Assembly: GCF_900119165.1 (NCBI RefSeq)
Contig: NZ_FPJG01000006.1
Span: forward strand, 4,960,001 to 5,024,000
Source: Amycolatopsis australiensis
Lineage (GTDB): Bacteria; Actinomycetota; Actinomycetes; Mycobacteriales; Pseudonocardiaceae
Direction of reading: 5' to 3'
DNA: 64,000 bases
A model generated the notes under the pieces. The model saw nothing but the letters and a program-made list of their open reading frames with translations. It was not told where the DNA came from and did no database searches. Positions 1-8,683 of this stretch are shown here, one piece after another (the stretch's first letter is position 1; every line of letters starts with the position of its first letter). A program made the position numbers and the translations under genes.

Positions 1-731
1 ATCAGGAACATCATGATGAGCACGCCGACCACCGTCAGCAGCGACGACACGATCTGCGACAGCGTCTGCTGCAGCGACTGCGCCAGGTTGTCGATGTCGT
101 TGGTGACGCGGGAGAGGACCTCGCCGCGGGGCTGGCGGTCGAAGTACTTCAGCGGCAGCCGGGCGAACTTGTCCTCGACGTCCTGGCGCAGCCGGTACAC
201 CGCGTTCTGCACCAGCGTCGTCGTCAGCCGGGCCTGGATCAGCCCGAAGAACGACGCGATCACGAACAGGGCCAGCACGGTCAGCAGGATCTGCCCGACC
301 TTCGTGAAGTCGATCCCGACGCCGGGCACCAGGTCCACGCGGCTGTAGATGTCGGCCAGCGTGCCGTCGCCGCGGGCGCGCAGCCCGGCGACGATCTGCT
401 CCTTCGTGACCCCCGGCGGCACCTGCTTGCCGAGGACGCCGGCGAGGATCGCGTCGGTGGCCTGGCCGAGGATCTTCGGCCCGATCACCGTCAGCGCGAC
501 GCTCGCCGCGCCGAGCACGAGCACGCCGATCAGCGCCGCCTGCTGCGGCCGCAGCAGGCGCAGCAGCCGTTTGAGCGAGCCCTTGAAGTCGAGGGCCTTC
601 TCGGGCGGCGCGCCGGCGCCCATCCACCGGCCGGGACCGACGGTCGCGGCGCCGGTGTTCTTGTGCCGCTGCGCGGTCGGCCGTTCCCCGGCGTCGGTGA
701 CGGCGGCCTTGGGCGATTCCGTGGTGCTCAC
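1..731 (-). CDS. ABC exporter subunit (partial, N-terminal part)
   Basis: This is the first ~243 codons of an ABC-type exporter with fused membrane and ATPase domains; the ATPase half lies beyond the left edge. The GTG start at 729-731 overlaps the stop of the preceding ABC gene in a GTGA arrangement, so the two are translationally coupled. A basic, proline-rich cytoplasmic stretch of about 55 residues precedes the first membrane helices (LIGVLVLGAASVALTVIG). The motif RGEVLSRVTNDID is typical of the type IV exporter membrane domain (ABCB/MsbA-like). Together with its neighbour it probably forms a heterodimeric exporter of drugs or lipophilic compounds. The substrate cannot be read from the sequence. 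Confidence 0.88.
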   Translation of the reverse strand, partial: MSTTESPKAAVTDAGERPTAQRHKNTGAATVGPGRWMGAGAPPEKALDFKGSLKRLLRLLRPQQAALIGVLVLGAASVALTVIGPKILGQATDAILAGVLGKQVPPGVTKEQIVAGLRARGDGTLADIYSRVDLVPGVGIDFTKVGQILLTVLALFVIASFFGLIQARLTTTLVQNAVYRLRQDVEDKFARLPLKYFDRQPRGEVLSRVTNDIDNLAQSLQQTLSQIVSSLLTVVGVLIMMFL

Positions 732-2461
732 GCCGCCTCCTGCTCGGTCAGCTGCGAAAGCACGATCTCCCGGTAGGTTTCGTTGCCCTCGAACAGCTCG
801 TGGTGGGTGCCGGTGCCGACGACGCGGCCCTCGTCGAGGACGATGATCCGGTCGGCGTTGCGGATGGTGCTGACCCGCTGGGCGACGATGACCACCGTCG
901 CGTCGGCGGTTTCCGGCACGAGCGCGCGGCGCAGGGCCGCGTCGGTCGCGTAGTCCAGCGCCGAGAAGGAGTCGTCGAACAGGTAGATCTCCGGCTTGTG
1001 CACGAGCATCCGCGCGATCGCGAGCCGCTGCCGCTGGCCGCCCGAGACGTTGGTGCCGCCCTGGGCGATCGGCGAGTTCAGGCCCTCCGGCATCGCTTCG
1101 ACGAAGTCCTTGGCCTGCGCCACTTCCAGCGCGTGCCACAGCTGTTCGTCGGTCGCGTCGGGGTTGCCGTAACGCAGGTTGCTCGCCACCGTCCCGGCGA
1201 ACAGGTACGGCTTCTGCGGCACGAGCCCGACCGCGCGGGCGAGCACCGCCGGGTCGAGGTCGCGCACGTCGACGCCGTCGACCTTCACCGTGCCGCGGGT
1301 GGCGTCCATCAGCCGCGGGATGAGGTTCAGCAGCGTGGTCTTCCCCGTGCCGGTCGACCCGATCACCGCGGTCGTCTCACCCGGCCGCCCGATCAGCGAG
1401 ATGTCCTGCAGCACCGGCTTTTCCGCGCCGGGGTAGCGGAACTCCACGCCGGAGAGCTCGAGGTGGCCGTGCACCGCGCCGGGCCGGATCGGCGACACCG
1501 GCGGCCGCACGCTCGACTCCGTGTCGAGCACCTCGCTGATCCGCTCCGCGCTGACCTCCGCGCGCGGCACCATCATGAACATGAACGTGGCCATCATGAC
1601 GGCCATCAGGATCTGCAGCAGGTAGGACAGGAACGCCGTCATGGCGCCGATCTGCATGCTGCCGGAGTCGATGCGCTGCCCGCCGAACCACAGCACCGCG
1701 ACGCTGGAGGCGTTCATCACCAGCATGACGATCGGGAACATCAGCGCCATCAGCCGCCCGACCCGCAGCGAAACGGTGAGCAGCTGGTCGTTGGCGACGT
1801 CGAAGCGCTCGCGCTCGTGCTTGTCCCGCACGAACGCGCGGATGACCCGGATACCCATGATCTGCTCGCGCAGCACCTGGTTGATCCGGTCGAGCCGCTC
1901 CTGCATCAGCCGGAACGCGGGGCGCATCTTCGCGATGATCGACCCGACGGCGACCGCCAGCACCGGCACGATGACCAGCAGCAGCGAGGAGAGCGGCACG
2001 TCGAGGTTCAGCGCCAGGATGATCCCGCCGACGCACATGATCGGCGCCGACACCATCAGCGTCAGCGTCATCACGACCAGCATCTGGATCTGCTGGACGT
2101 CGTTGGTGGTGCGGGTGATCAGCGACGGCGTGCCGAACTGGCCGACTTCGCGGGCCGAGAAGTCCTGCACCCGGTGGAAGACGCCGGCGCGGATGTCGCG
2201 GCCGACCGCCATCGCGGTGCGTGCGCCGTAGTACACCGCGCCGATCGAGCCGGCGATCTGGGCCAGCGTCACCGCGAGCATCACGGCGCCGACCCGGACG
2301 ATGTAGCCCATGTCGCCCTTGATCAGGCCGTTGTCGACGATGTCGGCGTTGAGCGTCGGGAGGTAGAGCATGGCGATCGTCTGCACCAGCTGCAGCAGCA
2401 CGATCACCCACAACGTGCTCCGGTAGGGGCGCAGATGACTGCGCAGGAGCTTGACTAGCAC
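728..2461 (-). CDS. ABC exporter subunit with degenerate ATPase site
   Basis: A 577-residue fused permease/ATPase. Six membrane helices occupy roughly residues 1-310 and the nucleotide-binding domain follows. Walker A is GSTGTGKTT (about 368-376), the Q-loop is VPQKPYLFAGT, the signature is VSGGQRQRLAIAR (about 471) and Walker B is IYLFDD (about 492-497). The catalytic glutamate after Walker B is Asp, and the switch histidine is Gln (VIVAQRVSTI). This is the pattern of the non-canonical half of heterodimeric exporters such as TM287/288. GTG at 2459-2461 is chosen as start because a GGGGGA ribosome site lies just upstream; a longer upstream reading would run deep into the TetR gene. It overlaps the TetR stop by 7 bases, so regulator and pump form one operon. 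Confidence 0.92.
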   Translation of the reverse strand: MLVKLLRSHLRPYRSTLWVIVLLQLVQTIAMLYLPTLNADIVDNGLIKGDMGYIVRVGAVMLAVTLAQIAGSIGAVYYGARTAMAVGRDIRAGVFHRVQDFSAREVGQFGTPSLITRTTNDVQQIQMLVVMTLTLMVSAPIMCVGGIILALNLDVPLSSLLLVIVPVLAVAVGSIIAKMRPAFRLMQERLDRINQVLREQIMGIRVIRAFVRDKHERERFDVANDQLLTVSLRVGRLMALMFPIVMLVMNASSVAVLWFGGQRIDSGSMQIGAMTAFLSYLLQILMAVMMATFMFMMVPRAEVSAERISEVLDTESSVRPPVSPIRPGAVHGHLELSGVEFRYPGAEKPVLQDISLIGRPGETTAVIGSTGTGKTTLLNLIPRLMDATRGTVKVDGVDVRDLDPAVLARAVGLVPQKPYLFAGTVASNLRYGNPDATDEQLWHALEVAQAKDFVEAMPEGLNSPIAQGGTNVSGGQRQRLAIARMLVHKPEIYLFDDSFSALDYATDAALRRALVPETADATVVIVAQRVSTIRNADRIIVLDEGRVVGTGTHHELFEGNETYREIVLSQLTEQEAA

Positions 2462-3114
2462 AACGGTTCCCCCAGTGGAGTGGTGTTCGGTTCGGATTTC
2501 GGTGCGCCGCCGGTCAGCGTGGGCATCCCGGCCGCCAGCTCGTCGAGCAGGCGTTCCAGGATCGGCAGGAACGGCTCGCCTTCGGTGGTGAACCAGTTGA
2601 CGAAGGCGACCCGGACCGCGCTTTCCACGGCCGCGGCCATGAGCCGGCACAGCAGGTGGTCCACACCGCCCACCCGTTTCGCGATCGTCTCGGCGAGGAC
2701 CCGCTCGACCGCCGCGTGGGCGTTGAGGAACTCACCACGCAGCATGAGCTGGCCCATCAGCTCCCGGATACGCGCAACATACGCGCGATCCGGCTCGCCC
2801 TCACGCGAATATTGCTCGAGCACGGCCTGCTTGACCGACTCCCAGAGCGGCTCGCCTTCGGGCCGGGCGAGCAGGGCTTCGCGCATGCCCTCGTGGCGGT
2901 CGGCGACCATCGCGCAGACCGCCTGCTCCTTGCTGGAAAAGTAGTTGTTGAACGTCCGTGGCGAGACGCCCACCTCGGTGGCGATGTCCTCGACCCGGAC
3001 GTTCTCGATCCCCCGATCCAGCGCGAGGCGCAACGCGGCCTGCGCGAGGGCACGACGGGCTTCGCGCTTCTTGCGTTCCCGCAGTGTCAGCTTCGGTGGT
3101 TCCCCCGGCGGCAT
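2455..3114 (-). CDS. TetR-family regulator of the ABC exporter
   Basis: A 219-residue TetR/AcrR repressor. The N-terminal helix-turn-helix (about residues 30-60) contains VRVEDIATEVGVSPRTFNNYF followed by KEQAVCAM; the C-terminal ligand domain is divergent, as usual. The ATG at 3112-3114 is preferred because a longer reading would cross the operators and the promoter region. The gene is first in an operon with the two exporter subunits and overlaps the next gene. Two palindromes about 20-55 bp upstream are the likely binding sites, which implies autoregulation with induction by a pump substrate. The inducer is unknown. Confidence 0.9.
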   Translation of the reverse strand: MPPGEPPKLTLRERKKREARRALAQAALRLALDRGIENVRVEDIATEVGVSPRTFNNYFSSKEQAVCAMVADRHEGMREALLARPEGEPLWESVKQAVLEQYSREGEPDRAYVARIRELMGQLMLRGEFLNAHAAVERVLAETIAKRVGGVDHLLCRLMAAAVESAVRVAFVNWFTTEGEPFLPILERLLDELAAGMPTLTGGAPKSEPNTTPLGEPLC

Positions 3115-3472
3115 GAACGGAGTGTAGCGAAAAACTTGCGTGCCACGCAAAAAATTGCGTGACGCGCAAAATTGTGACGAACCGGACAGCGGGGGGATTC
3201 CACCGCGTGAACCGCGCCTGCCTGCGGTATCGGCGGCCGTGTGCGCTCCGTTGCGAGCCGCAAATTGCAAAAATAAACCGAATGGCCTAACACACTGCGC
3301 TCACCAGGAGCGACGCCGCCAAAAACCGCTCACGGACCGCGATCGCGCGGGGACCGGCTGTGGACATCCGGCGAAGTCTTCTGCTTGCATGTCCGGCGTC
3401 GCCGCCGGGGGTCGGCACGGACCGAGTCCGAACCTGAGCATGTCCGAACCGACAAGGAAGAAGTGGGACCAC
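3115..3472. other. Divergent intergenic region between tetR and conservon
   Basis: No gene is supported here. The left end holds the twin TetR operators. A possible plus-strand promoter, TTGCAA (3265-3270), 17 bp, TAACAC (3288-3293), could serve the conservon, leaving a leader of about 170 bases. ATG 3440 is an alternative in-frame conservon start but has no clear ribosome site. Confidence 0.4.
3136..3169. promoter_or_regulatory. Twin TetR-type operators
   Basis: Two copies of one palindrome lie head to tail. TTGCGTGCCACGCAA (3136-3150) is perfect around a central C. TTGCGTGACGCGCAA (3155-3169) has a single mismatch. Centres are 19 bp apart, nearly two helical turns. They sit directly upstream of the TetR start, the expected place for autoregulation. 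Confidence 0.75.
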
Positions 3473-4711
3473 ATGGCGAGCCGGGCCCGGGAACTCCTGG
3501 ATCGATCACGCGTCCTGCTGGACCGCTCGCGGGTCGCCGCGGCGCAGTTCCTCACCGCGCCGCCCAGGCACCCCGGTCACGAGCCCGCGGCCGGCCCGGC
3601 CGTCGCGGAGCTGCCGCCGCCGGCGGAACCCGCGCCGGCCCGGGCGGACGACACCGTGCTGGCCGAGATCTGCGCCAGCGTGGCCCTGCGCGACCTCAAC
3701 CTCCTCGACCAGCTGCTCGCCCGGCTCGAGGAGCTGGAGGCGGGCGAGGAGGACCACCACCGCCTCGCCGAGCTCTACCAGCTCGACCACCTCGCGACCC
3801 GGCTGCGGCGCAACGCCGAGAACCTGCGCGTGCTGGCCGGCCAGGAGACCGCCGACGACACGGCCCGCGCGATCTCGGTGCTCGACGTCATGCGCGCGGC
3901 GATGTCCTCGATCGACCACTACGCCCGGATCACCATCGGCCGCGTCGTGAACCTCGGCGTCGTCGGCTTCGCCGCGGAGGACCTGGGCCGGGTGCTGGCG
4001 GAGCTGTTCGACAACGCGGCCAACCAGTCGTCGCCCAGCTCGCCGGTGAACGTCAGCGCGCACCTGACCGAGCAGGGCAGCGTGCTCGTCCGGATCGAGG
4101 ACGAGGGCATCGGCATCCCCGCCGACCGCATCGAGGGCCTCAACGCGCGGCTGGCCGCCGGCGGTGACCTCGACGACGCCGCGGCGCGGCACATGGGGCT
4201 CGCGGTCGTCTCGCGCCTGGCCGCCCGCCACGGCGTCACCGTGCGGCTCGACCGGCGCAGCCCGCACGGCACGGTGGCCACCGTCCTGCTGCCCACGGGC
4301 ATCGTGACCGAGCTGGCCGAGCACGCGTGGTCGGGCACCCGCACCGTGACCGTCGAGCCGGTCAAGGCGCCGGCGGGCGCACCGGCGGGCGCCGGCGCCC
4401 TCCCGCGCCGCCGTCCGGGCGCCTTCCCGCGCGAGGAGCCGGTCACGCCGGCGCCGCGCAAACCCAGCCCACGCCCGCGGCCGGCCGAGCAGGCCGGCGG
4501 CACCACCGCCAACGGCCTGCCGCGCCGGGTGCCCGGCAGCATCCGCGGCGCCGCGCCGGAACCGCCACCGCCGCCACCGGCGCCCGGGCCGCCGTCGGAC
4601 GGCCACGAGCAGCTGCTCGCCGACCTCGGCGCGTTCGCCGACGGCGAGGCGGCCGCGCTCGCCGAAAACCGCTCCCCGCAGGACGAGACGCCCGGAGGAA
4701 CCGCCTCGTGA
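3473..4711 (+). CDS. cvnA: Conservon sensor-kinase-like ATPase CvnA
   Basis: A 412-residue soluble histidine-kinase-like protein. Residues about 80-150 form the helical DHp-like region, with DHLATRLRRNAENLRVL supplying the His. The GHKL ATPase follows: N box ELFDNAANQ, G1 box DEGIGIP, and MGLAVVSRLAARHG. The C-terminal ~130 residues are proline/alanine-rich and disordered. Compared with many CvnA proteins it lacks an N-terminal sensory and membrane part, so it is a short form. ATG 3473 is preferred because AGGAAG lies upstream; ATG 3440 is possible. It opens a cvnA-B-C-D array in which the kinase-like protein is thought to work with the GTPase as a membrane signalling complex. Confidence 0.85.
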   Translation: MASRARELLDRSRVLLDRSRVAAAQFLTAPPRHPGHEPAAGPAVAELPPPAEPAPARADDTVLAEICASVALRDLNLLDQLLARLEELEAGEEDHHRLAELYQLDHLATRLRRNAENLRVLAGQETADDTARAISVLDVMRAAMSSIDHYARITIGRVVNLGVVGFAAEDLGRVLAELFDNAANQSSPSSPVNVSAHLTEQGSVLVRIEDEGIGIPADRIEGLNARLAAGGDLDDAAARHMGLAVVSRLAARHGVTVRLDRRSPHGTVATVLLPTGIVTELAEHAWSGTRTVTVEPVKAPAGAPAGAGALPRRRPGAFPREEPVTPAPRKPSPRPRPAEQAGGTTANGLPRRVPGSIRGAAPEPPPPPPAPGPPSDGHEQLLADLGAFADGEAAALAENRSPQDETPGGTAS

Positions 4712-5145
4712 GCGCCCCCCAGCCGGCCCCGGCGAACTTCGCCTGGCTGCTCGACGACTTCGTGCGCAAGGTCCACGGCGTCAGCCACGCGCTGATCATG
4801 AGCGTGGACGGCTTCCCGCTCACCGCGTCCGACTCCGTCGGCGAGGCCGAGGCCGAGCAGCTCGCGGCGATCGCCAGCGGCCTGCTCTCGCTGGCGGGCA
4901 ACAGCGCGGCGCTGTTCGGGAAGGGTGCCTGCGAGCAGATCATCATCCGGCTCACCCACGGCTACTTCCTGTTCATGGGCATCGGGTCCGGTGCCGGGCT
5001 CGCCGTGCTGACCTCCGGTGAGGCCGACATGAAAGTGGTCGCCTACGAGATGACCCAGTTCATCACCAACGCCGGCCACGCGCTCACCCCCGAGGTGCGC
5101 GCCGAGCTGCGTCAGGTGCTCACTGCGCGCCGCCCGAGGGTGTGA
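4708..5145 (+). CDS. cvnB: Roadblock/LC7 protein CvnB
   Basis: A 145-residue Roadblock/LC7-domain protein, the second member of actinobacterial conservons. The fold-typical pattern VSHALIMSVDGFPLTAS and the following AEQLAAIASGLLSLAG are clear, and the protein is one compact alpha/beta domain. The GTG start overlaps the cvnA stop (GTGA), indicating coupling. In MglB/MglA and conservon systems, Roadblock proteins act as partners or GTPase-activating factors for the small GTPase, here CvnD. The assignment rests on family recognition and gene order. Confidence 0.9.
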   Translation: MSAPQPAPANFAWLLDDFVRKVHGVSHALIMSVDGFPLTASDSVGEAEAEQLAAIASGLLSLAGNSAALFGKGACEQIIIRLTHGYFLFMGIGSGAGLAVLTSGEADMKVVAYEMTQFITNAGHALTPEVRAELRQVLTARRPRV

Positions 5146-5150
5146 TCGGC

Positions 5151-5543
5151 ATGCCGGACGACGAAGCCATCCCCGTGCCCGCGAAGGACGCTCCCGTGCC
5201 GCGGCGCAGCCGCCGCATCCGCGCGTACGCGCTCACCGGCGGCCGGACCACCACCCGCCACCAGCTGCTGGTGGAGACGCTGATCTCGGTCCCGCAGTAC
5301 GACCCGGCGCTGAGCGACGCGCTCATGCCCGAGTCGCGCTCGCTGTACGAACGCGCCCGGGTCCGGTGCTCGATCGCCGAGCTGTCGGTCGGGCTCGACC
5401 TGCCGCTGGGCGTGGTGCGGGTGCTGATCGGCGACCTCGCCACCCAGGGCGCGGTCTTCGTCCACCCCACCGCGCACGCCTACCACCACGACACCACCGT
5501 GCTCGAGAGGATCCTTGATGGGCTCAAGCGGCTCCCCGCCTGA
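5151..5543 (+). CDS. cvnC: DUF742 protein CvnC
   Basis: A 130-residue DUF742 protein, the third conservon member. The family hallmark RAYALTGGRTTTRHQLLVET is present, followed by SIAELSVGLDLPLGVVRVLIGDL, which resembles a winged helix. GTG at 5142 would give a GTGA overlap with cvnB but leaves GAGGG one base from the start. ATG 5151 has ten bases of spacing and is preferred. The 3' end overlaps cvnD by 26 bases. The molecular role of DUF742 proteins is not established; association with CvnB/CvnD is inferred from constant gene order. Confidence 0.88.
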   Translation: MPDDEAIPVPAKDAPVPRRSRRIRAYALTGGRTTTRHQLLVETLISVPQYDPALSDALMPESRSLYERARVRCSIAELSVGLDLPLGVVRVLIGDLATQGAVFVHPTAHAYHHDTTVLERILDGLKRLPA

Positions 5544-6138
5544 GGGCGATCTGCTGACGATCTCCGCGAAGATCGTCGTCGCCGGGGGCTTCGGTGTCGG
5601 CAAGACCACGTTCGTCGGCGCGGTGTCGGAGGTGCCGCCGATGAGCAACGAGGCGTGGATGACCGAGGCCGGGGAAGGCATCGACGAAATCCCGCCCGGC
5701 GGCAAGTCGACCACGACCGTGGCGATGGACTTCGGCCGCATCACCCTGCGGCCGGACCTGCTGCTGTACCTGTTCGGCACGCCGGGGCAGGCGCGGTTCT
5801 GGTTCCTCTGGGACGACCTCAGCCGCGGCGCGCTGGGCGCGGTCGTGCTGGTCGACACCAGCCGGATCGACGAGTCGTTCGCGGCGATCAACTACTTCGA
5901 GAACGACTCGGACCTGCCGTTCGTCGTGGCGGTCAACCAGTTCGAGGGCAAGCCGGTGCACGACCTCGACGAGGTCCGCGACGCGCTGGCGCTCGACCCC
6001 AGCGTCCCGCTGGTGACCTGCGACGCCCGGGACCGCGCTTCGACGATCGCCACCCTGACCGAGCTGGTCGGCCACACGCTGTCGCTGGCGGTGCTCTCCG
6101 GCCCGCGTGAGCTGGCCGGCACCATCCCGCACGCCTGA
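5518..6138 (+). CDS. cvnD: Conservon small GTPase CvnD
   Basis: A 206-residue Ras/MglA-like GTPase. The P-loop is GGFGVGKTT near residue 24, the switch II motif is FGTPGQARF in place of DxxG, and the base-recognition motif is NQFE in place of NKxD, both usual in CvnD. ATG 5518 is preceded by GAGAGG at seven bases and overlaps the cvnC 3' end. It is the signalling output of the conservon, presumably cycling between GTP and GDP under CvnA/CvnB control. The monooxygenase gene begins 17 bases downstream, so it probably shares this transcript. Confidence 0.92.
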   Translation: MGSSGSPPEGDLLTISAKIVVAGGFGVGKTTFVGAVSEVPPMSNEAWMTEAGEGIDEIPPGGKSTTTVAMDFGRITLRPDLLLYLFGTPGQARFWFLWDDLSRGALGAVVLVDTSRIDESFAAINYFENDSDLPFVVAVNQFEGKPVHDLDEVRDALALDPSVPLVTCDARDRASTIATLTELVGHTLSLAVLSGPRELAGTIPHA

Positions 6139-6155
6139 GAAGGAGAAACTGCTCC

Positions 6156-7382
6156 ATGCGCAAGGTCCTGATCGTCGGCGCCGGGCAGTCCGGCCTGCAG
6201 CTGGCCCTCGGGCTGCAGGCGAAGGGCTACGACGTCACGGTGATGTCCGCGCGGACGCCGGAGGAGATCCGGAACGGGCGCGTGATGTCGACGCAGTGCA
6301 TGTTCCACGACGCGCTGCAGCACGAGCGGGACCTCGGGATCAACCTCTGGGAAGCCGACACGGTGAACGTCGAGGGCCTCGGCGTGTCCGTGGCCGCGCC
6401 GGACGGCGGCCGCGCGCTCGACTGGTTCGCCGAGCTGGACCACATCGCGCAGTCGGTCGACCAGCGGGTCAAGATGGCGGGCTGGCTGGAGCTGTTCGAA
6501 GACCGCGGTGGCAAGCTCGTCATCCACGGCGTGATGACCTCGGAGCTGGACGCCCTGTCCCGGCTCTACGACCTGGTGGTCATCTCGGCGGGCAAGGGCG
6601 AGCTGGTGCAGCTGTTCGACCGCGTGCCGGAGCGGTCGCCGTTCACCAAGCCGATGCGCGCGCTCTCGCTGGCCTACGCCCACGGCGTCCGGCCGCGGCC
6701 GGAGCACCCGGACAAGATGGCGGTGCGCTTCAACATCGTGCCCGGCGTCGGCGAGCTGTTCATGATCCCCGCGTACACGCTGAGCGGGAACTGCGACATC
6801 CTGTTCTTCGAGGGCATCCCGGGCGGCCCGCTGGACTGCTTCGGCGACCACCCGGGCCCGGACGAGCACTTCCGGCGCATTCTCGACCTCATGCGGCAGT
6901 TCGTGCCGTGGGAGTACGACCGCTGCCGCGACGCCGAGCTGACCGACGCCAAGGCGACGCTGGCCGGCGGCTACCCGCCGGTGGTGCGCGACCCGGTCGG
7001 CACCCTGCCGGGCGGGGCGGTCGTGCTGGGCATGGCCGACGTCGTCGTGGCCAACGACCCGATCACCGGGCAGGGGTCGAACAACGCCAGCCACTGCGCG
7101 GCGACCTACCTCGACGCGATCGTGGAGCGCGGCGACCGCCCGTTCGACGCGGAGTGGATGCACGACACGTTCGAGCGCTACTGGGCGTACGCCCGGCACG
7201 TCACCGAATGGACGAACGCGCTGCTCCTGCCGCCGCCCCCGCACGTGCTCCAGATCCTCGGCGTGGCGGGGCAGAATCCCGCGGTCGCCCGGCGGTTCGC
7301 GAACGGATTCACCGATCCGACGGACTTCCAGCACTGGTTCCTGGATCCGGCACGCTGGGAGAAATACCTGGCAGAGGTGTAG
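6156..7382 (+). CDS. StyA-like FAD monooxygenase linked to the conservon
   Basis: A 408-residue flavoprotein of the styrene/indole monooxygenase (StyA) type. The N-terminal Rossmann motif VLIVGAGQSGLQLALGL binds FAD, and the central region RNGRVMSTQCMFHDALQHE matches the StyA family. Length is close to the family norm (~415). StyA enzymes epoxidise aryl alkenes or indole using FADH2 from a separate reductase (StyB). No styB is adjacent; flavin-reductase-like genes occur only at 37031 and 55503. The start has a strong AGAAGGAGAA site and lies 17 bases after cvnD. Streptomyces conservons often carry a trailing oxygenase gene such as a P450, and this flavoprotein takes that place. The substrate is unknown. 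Confidence 0.82.
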   Translation: MRKVLIVGAGQSGLQLALGLQAKGYDVTVMSARTPEEIRNGRVMSTQCMFHDALQHERDLGINLWEADTVNVEGLGVSVAAPDGGRALDWFAELDHIAQSVDQRVKMAGWLELFEDRGGKLVIHGVMTSELDALSRLYDLVVISAGKGELVQLFDRVPERSPFTKPMRALSLAYAHGVRPRPEHPDKMAVRFNIVPGVGELFMIPAYTLSGNCDILFFEGIPGGPLDCFGDHPGPDEHFRRILDLMRQFVPWEYDRCRDAELTDAKATLAGGYPPVVRDPVGTLPGGAVVLGMADVVVANDPITGQGSNNASHCAATYLDAIVERGDRPFDAEWMHDTFERYWAYARHVTEWTNALLLPPPPHVLQILGVAGQNPAVARRFANGFTDPTDFQHWFLDPARWEKYLAEV

Positions 7383-7466
7383 GCGAAGCGCTGTCGCACT
7401 GTCGCGGAGGGACGATTCGGGCTACGGTAACTACGTAGCGTGAAGGCGACCTCGGAGGGACGTGGC

Positions 7467-8348
7467 ATGCGGGCGATGTGGAAGGGCTCGGTGTCGTTCG
7501 GGCTGGTCAGCATCCCGATCCAGCTCTACGCGGCCACCGAGAACAAGAACGTCTCCCTGCGCCAGGTGCACGAGGCCGACGGCGGCCGCATCCAGTACAA
7601 GCGGTTCTGCACGATCGACGGCCAGGAGGTGCCGTACGCCGAGATCGCCAAGGGCTACGAGCTGCCCGACGGCGAGATGGTCGTGATCACCGACGCCGAG
7701 ATGGCCGAGCTGCCGCTGTCGACGCAGCGCACGATCGACGTGCTGGAGTTCGTGCCGCTCGAGTCGATCGACCCGATCCAGTACGACCGGACGTACTACC
7801 TGGAGCCGCAGAAGAACGCGGTGAAGCCCTACATCGTGCTCCGGGACGCCCTGCACAAGTCGAGCCAGGTGGCGATCGCCAAGGTCGCCGTGCGCCAGCG
7901 GGAGAGCATGGCGGTGCTGCGGGTGCACGCCGACGTGCTCGTGATGACGACGATGCTGTGGCCGGACGAGGTCCGCGAGCCCGACTTCCCGTTCCTGCGC
8001 GACGACCCGCCGCAGATCCGGCCGCAGGAGCTGTCGATGGCCGGCTCGCTGATCGACTCGCTGGCCGAGCCGGTGTTCGAGCCGGAGAAGTACAAGGACC
8101 ACTACCGCGAGGCCCTCGAGCAGATGATCGAGGCCAAGGTGGCGGGGGACGAGACGACCAAGCCCGCGGCCGTCACGGCCAAGGCCGACGTGGTCGACCT
8201 GATGGCGGCGCTGCAGGCCAGCGTGGACGCGGCGAAGAAGTCCCGGCAGTCCTCTTCGGACTCGGCCGGTTCCGAATCCGGCGAGGACGCGAAGCCGGCG
8301 GCGAAGAAGAAGCCGGCGCCCCGGAAGCGGGCCCCCAAGTCCGCCTGA
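7467..8348 (+). CDS. ku: Non-homologous end-joining protein Ku
   Basis: A 293-residue bacterial Ku. It starts with MRAMWKGSVSFGLVSIPIQLY, the canonical N-terminus, and contains the core beta-barrel ring sequence (RTIDVLEFVPLESIDPIQYDRTYYL). The tail is lysine-rich (KKKPAPRKRAPKS), as in actinobacterial Ku, where it promotes DNA binding. Ku dimers encircle DNA ends and recruit LigD; no ligD is in this window. ATG 7467 is preceded by GGAGGG at seven bases. The next gene is 125 bases away and not obviously linked. Confidence 0.97.
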   Translation: MRAMWKGSVSFGLVSIPIQLYAATENKNVSLRQVHEADGGRIQYKRFCTIDGQEVPYAEIAKGYELPDGEMVVITDAEMAELPLSTQRTIDVLEFVPLESIDPIQYDRTYYLEPQKNAVKPYIVLRDALHKSSQVAIAKVAVRQRESMAVLRVHADVLVMTTMLWPDEVREPDFPFLRDDPPQIRPQELSMAGSLIDSLAEPVFEPEKYKDHYREALEQMIEAKVAGDETTKPAAVTAKADVVDLMAALQASVDAAKKSRQSSSDSAGSESGEDAKPAAKKKPAPRKRAPKSA

Positions 8349-8473
8349 CTCTGCTCGACCGGCCCGGACGGGTGGTGCCGCGACACGCCGCGGTCCCGGT
8401 GCCGCCTCCTGCCGCTGGCCGGTGGTACCAAGGAGCGAGCACACCGGACAGAGCGCGGAAAGGCGGACCGGTC

Positions 8474-8683
8474 ATGGAGTGCGCCTCTTGTGACGCCGGA
8501 ATCGACCACTGCCACGGCACCCTGGTGGTCCACCCGGAAGGCGGATTCGCCGAGTGCACGGATCCGGCCTGCGCGGACGGCGACCGGGTCCGGCACGGAC
8601 TGATCGTCGACTGCCAGGCACTCGGCACCGGGTGCGGCTGCGCCGCCGCGCCGGGAAAACCCCTGCTGCGCCGGGCTTCCTGA
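8474..8683 (+). CDS. Small cysteine-rich protein
   Basis: A 69-residue protein beginning MECASCDAGIDHCHG with eight or more cysteines and several histidines, arranged as CxxC, C-H-C and CGC groups. This suggests a structural zinc site. There is no signal peptide or membrane segment. I recognise it as a short conserved hypothetical protein type of Pseudonocardiaceae but know no function. AAAGGCGG lies upstream of the ATG. Confidence 0.7.
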   Translation: MECASCDAGIDHCHGTLVVHPEGGFAECTDPACADGDRVRHGLIVDCQALGTGCGCAAAPGKPLLRRAS

